A stretch of DNA of 64,000 nucleotides from UBA5972 sp964567685 (GTDB lineage Bacteria > Pseudomonadota > Alphaproteobacteria > Rhodobacterales > Rhodobacteraceae), in contig CAZMNO010000015.1 in the NCBI GenBank assembly GCA_964567685.1, forward strand, positions 1 to 64,000, in the 5' to 3' direction. The stretch's first letter is position 1; each line of letters opens with the position of its first letter. Shown piece by piece: positions 1-8,315 of the stretch. The notes under the pieces are model-generated. The model did no database searches. It had not been told where the DNA came from and saw only the letters and a program-made list of their open reading frames with translations. A program made the position numbers and the translations under genes.

Positions 1-363
1 ACTTAACCAAACCCGCGCGCTTGCGTCAGAGCGGGTTCACTAAACGCTTACGGTGGATGCCGTGGCGCGCTGGCTGGTGCTGAACCCGGCCTAGCTTGGT
101 CGTCGTCCTGCTGCGCACTCCCTGACTGGCTTAGCTGACGCAGCGCCGATCTGGATCGGGTCAAGGCGACGACCGACAGCAACCACAGCTTCAACATCGC
201 GCCCAACCTGTTGAACCGGGATTTCTATGCGGATCGCCCCAACCAGAAATGGGCGGGTGACATCAGCTATATCTGGACGCAAGAGGGTTGGCTCTATCTG
301 GCTGTCATCCTCGACTTGCATTCCCGGCGTGTGATCGGCTGGGCGGTGAGCAACCGGATGAAA
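1..363 (+). pseudogene. IS3-family transposase (OrfB/integrase core) remnant
   Basis: Translating from about 157 gives a stretch typical of the IS3-family OrfB catalytic core (DDE integrase fold), including NQKWAGDISYIWT and HSRRVIGWAVSNRMK. Similarity stops abruptly at about 363. The text then becomes unrelated and runs to a stop at 438. The N-terminal part, the last catalytic Glu region and any OrfA are missing, and the bases before 157 show no open frame. I see a dead fragment lying just beyond the end of the exopolysaccharide genes. The exact left limit is not visible because the window starts here. Confidence 0.8.
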
Positions 364-416
364 CTAGGTTTTGCTGTTTCTAACATCGCAAAGAATCTTA
401 TTTCAATTTTTATTCT

Positions 417-2615
417 TCAATTCCCTCGCGTTTTATAGTTGTACCGATAATTATACGCGTAGGCGTTACCCGACTTGACCTTCCGAGGTTCGAATCCATT
501 CAGGATGGAGCCAGAGAGCTTGAGGCCAGCATTCTCAAATAATTTTTTGACGGCTAATACTTCTCCAATTTGCGTTTCATCAAATCGGGTTAGACAAATC
601 GACATGCCGGCCTCCTTTGCTATGACGAGCGGATCCGTAACGGCCAGAGCGGGTGGGGCATCTATCACGACAAGGTCGTGGGTCTTTGTGAGTTTCTTTA
701 TCAGGTCTCTCAGGGAGTGCCGCATTAATAGTTCGGAGGGGTTTGGTGGAAACCGGCCTGAGGTGATTACCGATAAGTTTTCGATCTTTACGTCATGTGT
801 GATGTCTTCTTCGGTAGCCTGACCGGCCAGATACTCTGCCAGTCCAGGAGAGTTTTTTCTGATGCCGAAATATTTTCGAATGTCGCCACGCCGTAGATCT
901 GCGTCGACAATGCAGACCCGCTGCCCAGCCTGGGCCGCTACGACGGATAAATTCACCGAAGTATAGGTTTTACCGGAATTGGGTGCCGCAGAGGTGATGA
1001 GAATAGATCGGTTCGAACTGTCTAGAAGGCCAAAGTGGAGGGACGTCCTCAGGGATTTCAGTGCCTCAACTGAAAAATCTTCGGGCATATCTATTGCTAC
1101 AATGGGCGTCTTGTTTTTGCTTCGTTTGAGTCCAACGGCCTTAGACAAGTTGATGGTTGCAAAAACGGGCAGGCCGATCGCTTCGAGATCTTCCGCCCCC
1201 TGAATGCCCTTCCTCATCCAGCTCCTGAAAAAGATAATTCCGGCGCCCGCCATCAGGCCTAAGACGAGGGAGAGAGAGAGGGTCACTTTGTTTTTCGGCG
1301 TGATCTTATTTCTCTGATTGGCGGCTCTATCAATAATGCGAACGCTTCCAATAGTGCTCGCGCGAAGGACTCGGACCTCCTGCCCGCGGGCCAGAAGTTG
1401 TGTGTAGACGTTGTTGGCGAGTTCCAGGTCGCGCGTCAGGTTCACGACTTCGCGCTGTGTCTCCGGGAGCTCGGAAACTTCTTCTTTGAGAACTTCCAGG
1501 CGTTTTTGCGCGCTTGATTTCCGCGAGAGAAAGAGTTGATACTCCGGGTGCAATTTGGTGAATTTCTCTTTGAGTTTCGCCTCCTCGATATCAAGGGCGA
1601 CGAGTTCTTCCTCGATAGACGTGACCTTTGAAAGCAGGTTTTCTGTTTCAATAGACAGGTCGATCGTCTCTTGTTCCTGTACAAAGGCGTTCAGGGCGTT
1701 TTCCGCCGTCCGAACACGCTCCAGCGCCTTCGGAAGCTGGCTCTCAATGAATTTTAGGCTGGAATCTGCCTCTGCGGCACTTCTTTCGATATTCTGCGTC
1801 ACGTAGGAGCGCGTGATGGCGTCGAGGATTCTCACGTTATTCTGCGGCTCGGGAGAAGTATAGGAAAGCTCAAGGACCATCGACTTGCGGCCCCGCTCAG
1901 AAACGGCGAGGCCCCCCCTGATTTTCCGGATGGCTTCAAGTTCACGCAATTGATGGAGGATAAAGACACGTCCGTCCGGAGCGTTAACCTCTGAAACTTC
2001 AAGGAAAAAGTCCGGATTGCTGGACTTGATGCGCTCACCCACACGTCCGTCGATTGTCTTTCCATCCGGCAGATGCACCAGAAACGCACCACCGGTCCCT
2101 GCGGTGAGCTCTAGGTCCTTGCCCATCCAGGACGGTTGCACTTGCAGGAATTCAATTTCAATGCCTTCCCCGGGCCTGCCATAGGGGCGGAGGTAGTCTT
2201 CTATAAAACCCAGTTTTGGGATCGGCAGATTGTAGCGTGCGAGCATCGTACCAATCACGGGTGCCTGGAGCGGTTCCACTGTCCAGTCGAGGTTTTCTTC
2301 TGCGACGGCACGTCCTATGACCAAGCGTGACTTTATGATCTCGATTTCGGCGGCAGTGGCTGGGCTTTCCGTGACGAGTCCCGCCAGTTCTTCCGGGAGT
2401 GCGAGTGATCCTCCCCTTTCCTCAAGTTGGATAATTGCGTCCGCGCGAAATGTGGGAAACTGGTTGGCAATAGAAAAGGCGCCGAGCATTAGTCCGATGA
2501 TAGAAAAAAGCGCCAGCCAGAACTTCCCCCCCCATAAAGTGGCGAGCAATTCAAGGAGATCGATTTCGTCGTCATCGATAGTGTTATTCATTGGTGCTTC
2601 ATTCACGGATGGCAT
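417..2615 (-). CDS. Polysaccharide copolymerase / tyrosine autokinase (Wzc/ExoP type)
   Basis: This inner-membrane protein of 732 residues should control chain length and export of a Wzx/Wzy-type exopolysaccharide and phosphorylate itself on tyrosines. A Wzz domain has membrane segments near residues 31-50 and 445-464 with a long coiled-coil-like periplasmic part (about 290-400). A cytoplasmic BY-kinase domain follows: Walker A SAAPNSGKT (542-550), Walker A' VCIVDADLR (567-575) and Walker B VVIDAPPA (649-656). The tail carries five alternating tyrosines (719, 721, 723, 725, 727), the usual autophosphorylation cluster. It starts 3 nt after the phosphatase gene, so kinase and phosphatase are made together. 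The family is certain; the sugar polymer is not known. Confidence 0.93.
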   Translation of the reverse strand: MPSVNEAPMNNTIDDDEIDLLELLATLWGGKFWLALFSIIGLMLGAFSIANQFPTFRADAIIQLEERGGSLALPEELAGLVTESPATAAEIEIIKSRLVIGRAVAEENLDWTVEPLQAPVIGTMLARYNLPIPKLGFIEDYLRPYGRPGEGIEIEFLQVQPSWMGKDLELTAGTGGAFLVHLPDGKTIDGRVGERIKSSNPDFFLEVSEVNAPDGRVFILHQLRELEAIRKIRGGLAVSERGRKSMVLELSYTSPEPQNNVRILDAITRSYVTQNIERSAAEADSSLKFIESQLPKALERVRTAENALNAFVQEQETIDLSIETENLLSKVTSIEEELVALDIEEAKLKEKFTKLHPEYQLFLSRKSSAQKRLEVLKEEVSELPETQREVVNLTRDLELANNVYTQLLARGQEVRVLRASTIGSVRIIDRAANQRNKITPKNKVTLSLSLVLGLMAGAGIIFFRSWMRKGIQGAEDLEAIGLPVFATINLSKAVGLKRSKNKTPIVAIDMPEDFSVEALKSLRTSLHFGLLDSSNRSILITSAAPNSGKTYTSVNLSVVAAQAGQRVCIVDADLRRGDIRKYFGIRKNSPGLAEYLAGQATEEDITHDVKIENLSVITSGRFPPNPSELLMRHSLRDLIKKLTKTHDLVVIDAPPALAVTDPLVIAKEAGMSICLTRFDETQIGEVLAVKKLFENAGLKLSGSILNGFEPRKVKSGNAYAYNYRYNYKTRGN

Positions 2616-2618
2616 CTC

Positions 2619-3053
2619 TCAGCTCATTAATTTCTGCGACCATGCAACGGCTGCTCGTTTCAGCATTTCATAAGCCACTTCGTGATGCACGCGTGATTTT
2701 TTATATGGATCGGGAATAGTCTCGCCTCCGGTCCAGTGGTCGTAGAGGAGTATTTTGCCCGAAAGCTCTGGATGCCTCCGTGTAATGTCTTGCTTATGGC
2801 CCGTCTCCATCACGAGAATGAGGTCTGCCTCCTTGCCCAATTCCGCTTCAAACTGCCGTGCTAAATGCGCAGAAAGAGACAGGCCATTGCTTCTCGCGAC
2901 AGCGGCCATCTCATCATCTGCAGAGTGACCCGAGAGCGCCCCTATCCCCGCAGATGAAACATTAAATTCACTCGTAAGGTGTTGTCGAAGGAGTCGCTCA
3001 CCGACCGGTGATCGGCAAATGTTCCCAACGCAAAGTACCAAAATATTCCGCAT
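2619..3053 (-). CDS. Low-molecular-weight protein tyrosine phosphatase (Wzb type)
   Basis: A cytoplasmic phosphatase of 144 residues that should dephosphorylate the neighbouring tyrosine autokinase. The signature C-x5-R loop, CVGNICRS, lies at residues 8-15, and the general-acid DPY motif sits in the C-terminal third. I start it at ATG 3053 because MRNILVLCVGN is the canonical family N-terminus. A longer frame to 3134 would only add unrelated residues overlapping the upstream gene. It lies between the OPX lipoprotein gene and the kinase, the common wza-wzb-wzc order. Confidence 0.93.
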   Translation of the reverse strand: MRNILVLCVGNICRSPVGERLLRQHLTSEFNVSSAGIGALSGHSADDEMAAVARSNGLSLSAHLARQFEAELGKEADLILVMETGHKQDITRRHPELSGKILLYDHWTGGETIPDPYKKSRVHHEVAYEMLKRAAVAWSQKLMS

Positions 3054-3061
3054 AGGACTCG

Positions 3062-4099
3062 TTAGTTCACAATACCATTCGCCTCGCCAATAGCTTGGAC
3101 AGATGGAAGAATACGACTGATAGTGTCGTTCCAAATAGTGAGGGGCGACCGGACGATGTAGACGACATCCTGAGGGGCGAGCGCAAATTTTGTTCCCAGC
3201 ATCAGGCCAATGGGCGTGGTGGTATCGAGTTGATAAACCGTCATATTATTTCCTGACTGGCGGAATACGAATACTCCCCTTGCATCAGCACGAATTTCGT
3301 CCAGGCCACCATTCCTCGCCAGGGCTTGTGTGAGGGTCACACGGTCATGGGTGAGATCCACAACGCTGGGGCGCTGTACTGCGCCTAGTATGTAGCTCTC
3401 TTTAATTTCAATTTTCGGTACGTTCACCACGTCTCCGTCCCGAAGGACCGGATTGCCGTTGGAACGCCCATTTTTTTGGAATGCAGCAAAATTGACTTTG
3501 AACACTTGGTTCCCTCGCTGAATGCTGAGTCTGCTGGTGTCAGCGTCCGGCGTCAAACCTCCAGCGGCTGTGATTGCCTTTACCAGTGTTAAAGGTGTTG
3601 TCGTCAGTGCTTGCTGTTGGGTGACTTTCACTTCACCCGTCACGACAATACTCTGGCTATTAAATTCCACGATGTGCACGCTGACTTGCGGAGATGGGAA
3701 AAACTCCGTCAAGCGATTTGCAATATCTGAGCGTACATCTTCCGCGGTACGGTCATTCGCGACAACAGTGCCAATGTGGGGATAAAAGATAGAACCGTCA
3801 GAGCGCACACGAAAGCCAGCTGTGTTAGAAAGTTCCGGGTGGCCGAAAACGAGAACTTGGATTACGTCGCCCGGACCTAGTTTGTATTCCCAGGACCGGT
3901 TCCGAGAAATATCCGTCCTGTGTGGCACGTTAAAGGCGCGCTCGAATTTTGTTATGTTGGACGCGTCCAGCAAGACAACTTTCACGCCGTCCGGAAGTCC
4001 GTCTTGGTGCTCCGATTTTATTGGAAATTCCGTAAATCCTGTTGCACAAGCGTTGAGCGTCATCATGCACGCTAGTGCGAGACACATCTTTAAGATCAT
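3062..4099 (-). CDS. Outer-membrane polysaccharide export lipoprotein (OPX, Wza type)
   Basis: An export channel protein of about 345 residues. A lipoprotein signal (MILKMCLALACMMTLNAC) puts the lipobox cysteine at residue 18, so it is probably anchored in the outer membrane. The body has the Poly_export domain (YKLGPGDVIQVLVFGHPELS) followed by SLBB-type repeats (VTGEVKVTQQQALTTTPLTL and ILGAVQRPSVVDL). It is the first gene of the wza-wzb-wzc unit and is preceded by a 464-nt gene-free leader. I chose ATG 4099 over an upstream ATG at 4120 because it gives a normal short signal peptide. Confidence 0.9.
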   Translation of the reverse strand: MILKMCLALACMMTLNACATGFTEFPIKSEHQDGLPDGVKVVLLDASNITKFERAFNVPHRTDISRNRSWEYKLGPGDVIQVLVFGHPELSNTAGFRVRSDGSIFYPHIGTVVANDRTAEDVRSDIANRLTEFFPSPQVSVHIVEFNSQSIVVTGEVKVTQQQALTTTPLTLVKAITAAGGLTPDADTSRLSIQRGNQVFKVNFAAFQKNGRSNGNPVLRDGDVVNVPKIEIKESYILGAVQRPSVVDLTHDRVTLTQALARNGGLDEIRADARGVFVFRQSGNNMTVYQLDTTTPIGLMLGTKFALAPQDVVYIVRSPLTIWNDTISRILPSVQAIGEANGIVN

Positions 4100-4563
4100 A
4101 CTACTTTCCCTACACATCACTTTTAGGTATTCGACAGAAAAAGAATAACCTAGCTCTCCTCATCGTTCGAAGCGTGCGACCGAATTCAGTGTCACCCTTG
4201 ACTGCTCCGGAACAAACTACCATTCCGCCGGATATTTATTTATCCACAGGCTACCTCAGGCGGTTGTATGGGTAAAACTTGGAAAGAGTTGTCATTTCGG
4301 ATTGCCGTATTATATTTTCATATGTTGCAAAAATACATGGCGCTGCAAGTATTGGTTTCCGCTTCAATGGAGCCTGCCGCGGTTCAGTTACAGTGTTAGG
4401 GTGTGAAGGTGGTTCACAAACTAACGAGTATTGTGTTCATTTGCGAACGTCATACCGTTTTTTTTCCTTTGAAGGGGTAAGCAGCGTTAAAACAACGAAA
4501 TGCAACTTGAATGCTAAAAAACTGTCGAGCAATCAAATAACTCAACTTGGCCTAAGTTCAGGC
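4100..4563. other. Gene-free leader between antiterminator gene and export genes
   Basis: This AT-rich stretch separates the NusG-like gene from the downstream wza-wzb-wzc-type genes, all on the minus strand. The open frame at 4279-4569 (plus) has no ribosome site and no recognisable family, so I do not call it. I looked for an RfaH-type ops motif in the minus-strand direction and found only a weak partial match (GAGGTAGCC near 4255). A long untranslated leader after a specialised NusG paralogue is where an antitermination target would be expected, but that is inference. Confidence 0.4.
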
Positions 4564-5121
4564 TCATGATGCCATGGCCCGCTCCACCTCAGACACGGAT
4601 ATTTCAGCGCTGATTGTTCGTCCCATCAAATCGAACAAAACCCTCACCCGATCAGGTGCCGACAGCTTTTCAACTACGGCAACGTAACTCGCAAACGGCC
4701 CGGACAATATTCTGACTTTCTCCTTGGCGTGCAGATTGTTCGGGGGGTAAAGCACGCCCTCGTCATCGCATCTGGCTCTCAGGCCGTTGATCAGCATGGC
4801 CGACAGCCCGGCCTCAAGATCATAGCCGTGGGTCACAAGGCGACTGACGCCAAATGTGGAATTTATGGTCCTGAAAGGAATACTCGCGACATTGAAACTG
4901 GCAAACAGATACCCGGGAAACAACGGGCCCAGCCTGACTATTCCTTTTGACGAGGTTATTCGCTGGAGGGGCGAAAACATCTCTACGCCCTGACGTTTCA
5001 AGTTTGTCTCAGCACGTTCAGCTCCCTTTGGCTTCAACTGCAACAGGTACCACGGCGCATTGGCGGTGCCGCTCAACCGATCACGACTCAACCCTGCTGA
5101 ACGCATCACGCACCAGCGCAA
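4564..5121 (-). CDS. NusG/RfaH-like transcription antiterminator
   Basis: A NusG paralogue of 185 residues. The NGN domain starts with APWYLLQLKPKGAERAETNL near residue 23 and includes LFPGYLFASF. A KOW-type C-terminal domain follows (VRILSGPFASYVAVVEKL). Such proteins ride with RNA polymerase and let it read long polysaccharide operons. The gene overlaps the sugar transferase gene by 16 nt, so the two are translationally coupled, and the export genes lie downstream on the same strand. I infer that it serves this exopolysaccharide operon rather than acting as the housekeeping NusG. Confidence 0.85.
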   Translation of the reverse strand: MRWCVMRSAGLSRDRLSGTANAPWYLLQLKPKGAERAETNLKRQGVEMFSPLQRITSSKGIVRLGPLFPGYLFASFNVASIPFRTINSTFGVSRLVTHGYDLEAGLSAMLINGLRARCDDEGVLYPPNNLHAKEKVRILSGPFASYVAVVEKLSAPDRVRVLFDLMGRTISAEISVSEVERAMAS

Positions 5122-5765
5122 CGGAATACAGTGAAGATCGTCTTGATGGCGATCTTGGAATCCAGCAGGATTCCGGCCTTCTCAATATAGTATTGGTCGG
5201 TGCAGGTCTTTGCTTGTGTCGCCTCAATCCCTTCGGAGTAGCCCAGGTTAACTTGGGCCAATCCGGAAATCCCAGGGCGTATGGAATAACGCGTGCTGTA
5301 GCCGGGAACTAGGTCGACATAGGCTTTTGCATGTTCGTAATAATCCGGCCTTGGGCCGATCAGACTCATATCGCCCTTCAGAACGTTAAGAATTTGCGGC
5401 ACTTCATCAATACGTGTCTTCCGCAATATTTTACCAACTACTGTTATCCTCTCCAATTCTATTGGATCATCATGTTCGCGCAGAATCTCGGCCACATCGG
5501 TCATCGTGCGGAGTTTTATGGCTTTGAACGGTTTGAGATTTCGCCCCATGCGTTCCTGTACAAAGAACATCCTGCCTTTGTTCAGGAAGGGGTTTAGAAT
5601 TGTCAGGATCACAACAGCAAAAAGCAACACCGGCAGTAGTACGACACTCAATAACAAGTCGAATACCCGCTTTGCAGCCCAGAAAAATCTACCTTCAGAT
5701 ATTACCACTTGGTCAAGTGGATGATCTGAAAAAAATTTGGTATCGTGTAAAACTTTGTCAAACAT
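5106..5765 (-). CDS. Initiating sugar-1-phosphate transferase (short WbaP/EpsL type)
   Basis: A membrane enzyme of 219 residues expected to move a sugar-1-phosphate from its nucleotide carrier onto undecaprenyl phosphate, the first step of polymer assembly. It is the short form, with only the catalytic domain: one hydrophobic segment (about 31-60, FDLLLSVVLLPVLLFAVVIL), then FVQERMGRNLKPFKAIKLRTM-like residues, KTRIDEVPQILNVLKGDMSLIGPRPDY and SIRPGISGLAQVN. The start lies only about 30 nt from an IS21-family remnant, so its original promoter region has probably been replaced. The donor sugar cannot be told from sequence. Confidence 0.9.
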   Translation of the reverse strand: MFDKVLHDTKFFSDHPLDQVVISEGRFFWAAKRVFDLLLSVVLLPVLLFAVVILTILNPFLNKGRMFFVQERMGRNLKPFKAIKLRTMTDVAEILREHDDPIELERITVVGKILRKTRIDEVPQILNVLKGDMSLIGPRPDYYEHAKAYVDLVPGYSTRYSIRPGISGLAQVNLGYSEGIEATQAKTCTDQYYIEKAGILLDSKIAIKTIFTVFRCAGA

Positions 5766-5793
5766 AACTCACCCTCACCTAAAAAAATATATT

Positions 5794-5979
5794 GCTTACG
5801 AACGCAGGTCAATCATCATCACATCCAACTTGCCATTCGACGAATGGACTGAAACTTTTGGCACCGAACGCCTGACCGGCGCCATCCTCGACAGGCTTAC
5901 GCACCACGTTCACATTCTTGAGATGAACGGCGAAAGCTTCCGCCTGCGCGAAAGCAGAAAATCCAAAACCAATAAATGA
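5794..5979 (+). pseudogene. IS21-family helper ATPase (IstB) C-terminal fragment
   Basis: About 60 codons match the C-terminal end of IstB: RRSIIITSNLPFDEWTE, then ERLTGAILDRLTHHVHILEMNGESF. Everything upstream, including the Walker A region and all of IstA, is missing, and the frame runs leftward into unrelated sequence. It ends with a normal stop at 5979. The fragment is the 3' end of an IS21-family element now lying upstream of the exopolysaccharide genes. Confidence 0.88.
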
Positions 5980-6118
5980 TCAGAACTGGCCTTCGGCCAG
6001 TGCGCCTTGGCACGCGTTAGCTATATGGAAAGCACACGCGCCAAGGCGCGGTTCTCCGATCCCGCAAATGGCCCAGTTTTACACCGGCGCGTGGTCCCTT
6101 TTTGCTCCGGGATTGACA
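5794..6118 (+). mobile_element. Right-end remnant of an IS21-family insertion sequence
   Basis: This covers the IstB fragment plus the non-coding tail to the probable element end. The last bases (about 6100-6118) read on the other strand as TGTCAATCCCGGAGCAAAAA, which fits my recollection of IS21-family terminal repeats beginning TGTC/TGTT. A short hairpin (ACTGGCC-TTC-GGCCAGT, about 5985-6001) follows the IstB stop. The left end of the element is not present; the exopolysaccharide genes lie there instead. Confidence 0.7.
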
Positions 6119-6137
6119 ATACCTTCCGGCGCTTATC

Positions 6138-6506
6138 CTACCCTTCGGAATAGACTTTCTTAGCCACCCGGAAACATTCCAGCGCCTGCGGTACACCGCA
6201 ATAGATGCCGATGACGTGAATGATGGCCCGCACTTCGTCTTTGCTAACGCCGTTATTGATGCCGCCTCTTAGGTGAATTTCCCATTCGGTCATCTTGCCC
6301 AAAGCGCCGATCATCGAAAGGTTCATCATCGAGCGGGTTTTGGCGTCAATCGTGTCATCCCCCCAGCCAAAGCCCCAGCACCAGGCGGTCATGGCTTCCT
6401 GAAACGGGCGGGTAAAATCATCTGCCGCTGCGAGGTTCTTCTCGACATATTCTGCGCCAAGGGTTGCCTTGCGCTTTTCTAGCCCAATATCAAATTTTCC
6501 GTCCAT
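6138..6506 (-). CDS. Carboxymuconolactone decarboxylase family protein
   Basis: A small all-helical protein of 122 residues of the CMD/AhpD superfamily. Family features are TRSMMNLSMIGALGKMTEWEIH in the middle and VSKDEVRAIIHVIGIYCG near the end. The AhpD-type CxxC pair is absent and only one Cys sits in IYCGVP, so the peroxidase-type disulfide chemistry of AhpD is unlikely. It resembles the PcaC-like branch (4-carboxymuconolactone decarboxylation), but no protocatechuate genes are nearby, so the substrate is unknown. It is the last gene of the minus-strand block that starts with the UroD-like gene. Confidence 0.8.
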   Translation of the reverse strand: MDGKFDIGLEKRKATLGAEYVEKNLAAADDFTRPFQEAMTAWCWGFGWGDDTIDAKTRSMMNLSMIGALGKMTEWEIHLRGGINNGVSKDEVRAIIHVIGIYCGVPQALECFRVAKKVYSEG

Positions 6507-6563
6507 GCCGTTCCCTCCATAGCTTGTGATCAGATTGTTAAAGATTGCGGCACTGCCGCTGGT

Positions 6564-6998
6564 TCAGGTTTCATCGGCAATCCGGTCCGGCGCATTAAAC
6601 TGCGGCAGGCCATCAGATATTTTTATCCAGGGCAGTTTTTCATTGATGAAAAGATGGCATTCCGGATGAAATTCGGCCGGATCGTGGAGTGTGGGCGCAT
6701 AAAGATAGGTTTCACCGGGCCAGCGGGTCGGGTTTTCAAATAGCAACGGCGCACCGCAATCATTGCAGAAACCACGCTCCGCCAAAGCAGATGACTGGTA
6801 TCGCCGGAGCGGCCCTGACCAGACAACATCCGCGGTTTTTACCCCCAGCCAGCCGACCATAGGGGCTGAGGCAGCGCGTCGGCAGTCCTCGCAATGACAG
6901 ATCGCTGACCAAACCGGGGGGCCGTCTGCTTCCCATGTGACATGACCGCAATGACAGCGGCCGGAAAGTTTTGTCTCAACTGTCATCGCGGTGTCCAT
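6564..6998 (-). CDS. GFA-family zinc protein (glutathione-dependent formaldehyde-activating type), copy 2
   Basis: 144 residues with the conserved cysteines of the GFA/CENP-V fold: GRCHCGHVTWE near the N-terminus, ICHCEDCRRA in the middle and FCNDCGAPLLFE later, all expected to bind zinc. The founding member (Gfa of Paracoccus) was linked to glutathione and formaldehyde, but that activity is disputed and most members have no known substrate. It is a paralogue of the GFA gene at 9992 in the same strand block; the pair shares the WPGE motif near the C-terminus. Confidence 0.85.
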   Translation of the reverse strand: MDTAMTVETKLSGRCHCGHVTWEADGPPVWSAICHCEDCRRAASAPMVGWLGVKTADVVWSGPLRRYQSSALAERGFCNDCGAPLLFENPTRWPGETYLYAPTLHDPAEFHPECHLFINEKLPWIKISDGLPQFNAPDRIADET

Positions 6999-7076
6999 TC
7001 GGGATAATTTCGACCAGAGGCTTCATGCTGCGCTTTCCTATTTCGGTTATTCTTGCACAGCTCCAAGGGCACGTCA

Positions 7077-8303
7077 TCAGGCTCTGCCCTTTTCCCTGCG
7101 GTCTGGCATCTCCTCAGCAAAGCGTCCATTCTCGACACGGGCCTTTGTGCCGGCCTCTTCTTCGCGGCTGTTCTGATCCAGCGCGGCAAGGCGCAGGTCT
7201 TCGTGGGCGTAGACTGGCGATCCGGCAGCTCTTAGTCCGCGCAACCGGGCCGCCAGCGCGTGTTTCTTTCGCACATGATGGGGTTGAAAATCATCAAATT
7301 CACGTGGCGATATCGGCGGACCCTGACAAAGTGCTCCCGCTGCGATGGCCGCGCGATAGAGCGCTTCGCCGCGTCTTGTGCGGGTGAGTATTCCGTTGAA
7401 CCCGGCATCCTCGCCCGTCGGATCGGCACCGGGCCAGATATCGGCAGCCGCAAGATCGGCCGCCTCGCCCAGAGCATCCGGGCAGATCTTGCAGCGCGAT
7501 TGCAGCCGCCAGCCGGTTTCATCGGTCCATATTTCGGAATAGGTCTTTTCCCAGAAGCGCCCGTCTCTGGCCTCCACCCGCGTTGGGCCGGGATTGCCAT
7601 GCCCGCGATATCGCATCAGCGTAACTTCGTCTTCGCTTAGTCCGAATTCATCCAGAAGAGCCAGTGATTTGCCAAGATCAGAGGCACCGCCGCAGACCAT
7701 GACCAGCAAGGCAACGAGGTTTTTGGCCAACAGTGGTTCGGCTAGTGCCCGTTCACGCACCGCCCCGGCATCACAGGGTTTGGCGATAATGGCAAAGGGC
7801 TGATCGCGCTCAACTGCCGCCTGCAATCCGGCCAGTGTGTCTGACGGGCCATAGCGCGATCCGGCCCGCCTGATGACATCTTCCGGGGTGTCGCTGATGC
7901 ACCAGCGGGTGCGCAGTGGCCGATCCGGATCAGCCTCGCAATGGAGAATGAAGCTTGCCTCCCCGGATCTCAGAAGATGCACACCAAGCGCCGTCAGAAC
8001 GCCACCCGTGGCAGCGCGAAACCGGATTTCAGGGTCAGCGGCCCAGCTTTGTTCCATTGTGTGATAAGCGCCCCAGATATCATCGGCGTGAGAAGTTTCT
8101 TCGGCATGTGCACGTGCGACCGCACCAGGGCAGGCGGCCAGAATTTCAGCGTCGTTGCCCCCATAAGTCAACCGGGCGGGCCGCAAGCGCCCCTCGGGCA
8201 CATAGGCCATCTGCCAGCGATCAGGCGCGAGCGCTTCACATAATCCGCAACCGATGCAGAGTCCTTGGGTAACAACCTCTTCTATCGTATCGGGATGGCG
8301 CAT
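7077..8303 (-). CDS. FrhB-family iron-sulfur flavoprotein (F420 hydrogenase/dehydrogenase beta-like)
   Basis: 408 residues. The N-terminus has a partial ferredoxin motif, CIGCGLCEALAP (three Cys). The FrhB N- and C-terminal domains follow, recognisable by RAATGGVLTALGVHLL, SRYGPSD, IAKPCDAGA and a second cysteine set, SRCKICPDALGE, with AADIWPGA. Family members move electrons between iron-sulfur clusters, a flavin and a partner such as F420 or ferredoxin. No F420 genes are seen here, so a role in a glutathione- or ferredoxin-linked step is equally possible. It lies 12 nt downstream of the sulfotransferase-like gene. Confidence 0.82.
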   Translation of the reverse strand: MRHPDTIEEVVTQGLCIGCGLCEALAPDRWQMAYVPEGRLRPARLTYGGNDAEILAACPGAVARAHAEETSHADDIWGAYHTMEQSWAADPEIRFRAATGGVLTALGVHLLRSGEASFILHCEADPDRPLRTRWCISDTPEDVIRRAGSRYGPSDTLAGLQAAVERDQPFAIIAKPCDAGAVRERALAEPLLAKNLVALLVMVCGGASDLGKSLALLDEFGLSEDEVTLMRYRGHGNPGPTRVEARDGRFWEKTYSEIWTDETGWRLQSRCKICPDALGEAADLAAADIWPGADPTGEDAGFNGILTRTRRGEALYRAAIAAGALCQGPPISPREFDDFQPHHVRKKHALAARLRGLRAAGSPVYAHEDLRLAALDQNSREEEAGTKARVENGRFAEEMPDRREKGRA

Positions 8304-8315
8304 TCTGCTCTTTGA

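Noticed and set aside
4279..4569. 96-residue plus-strand ORF in the exopolysaccharide leader
   Set aside because: No ribosome site, no family signature, and it runs into the antiterminator gene from the other strand.
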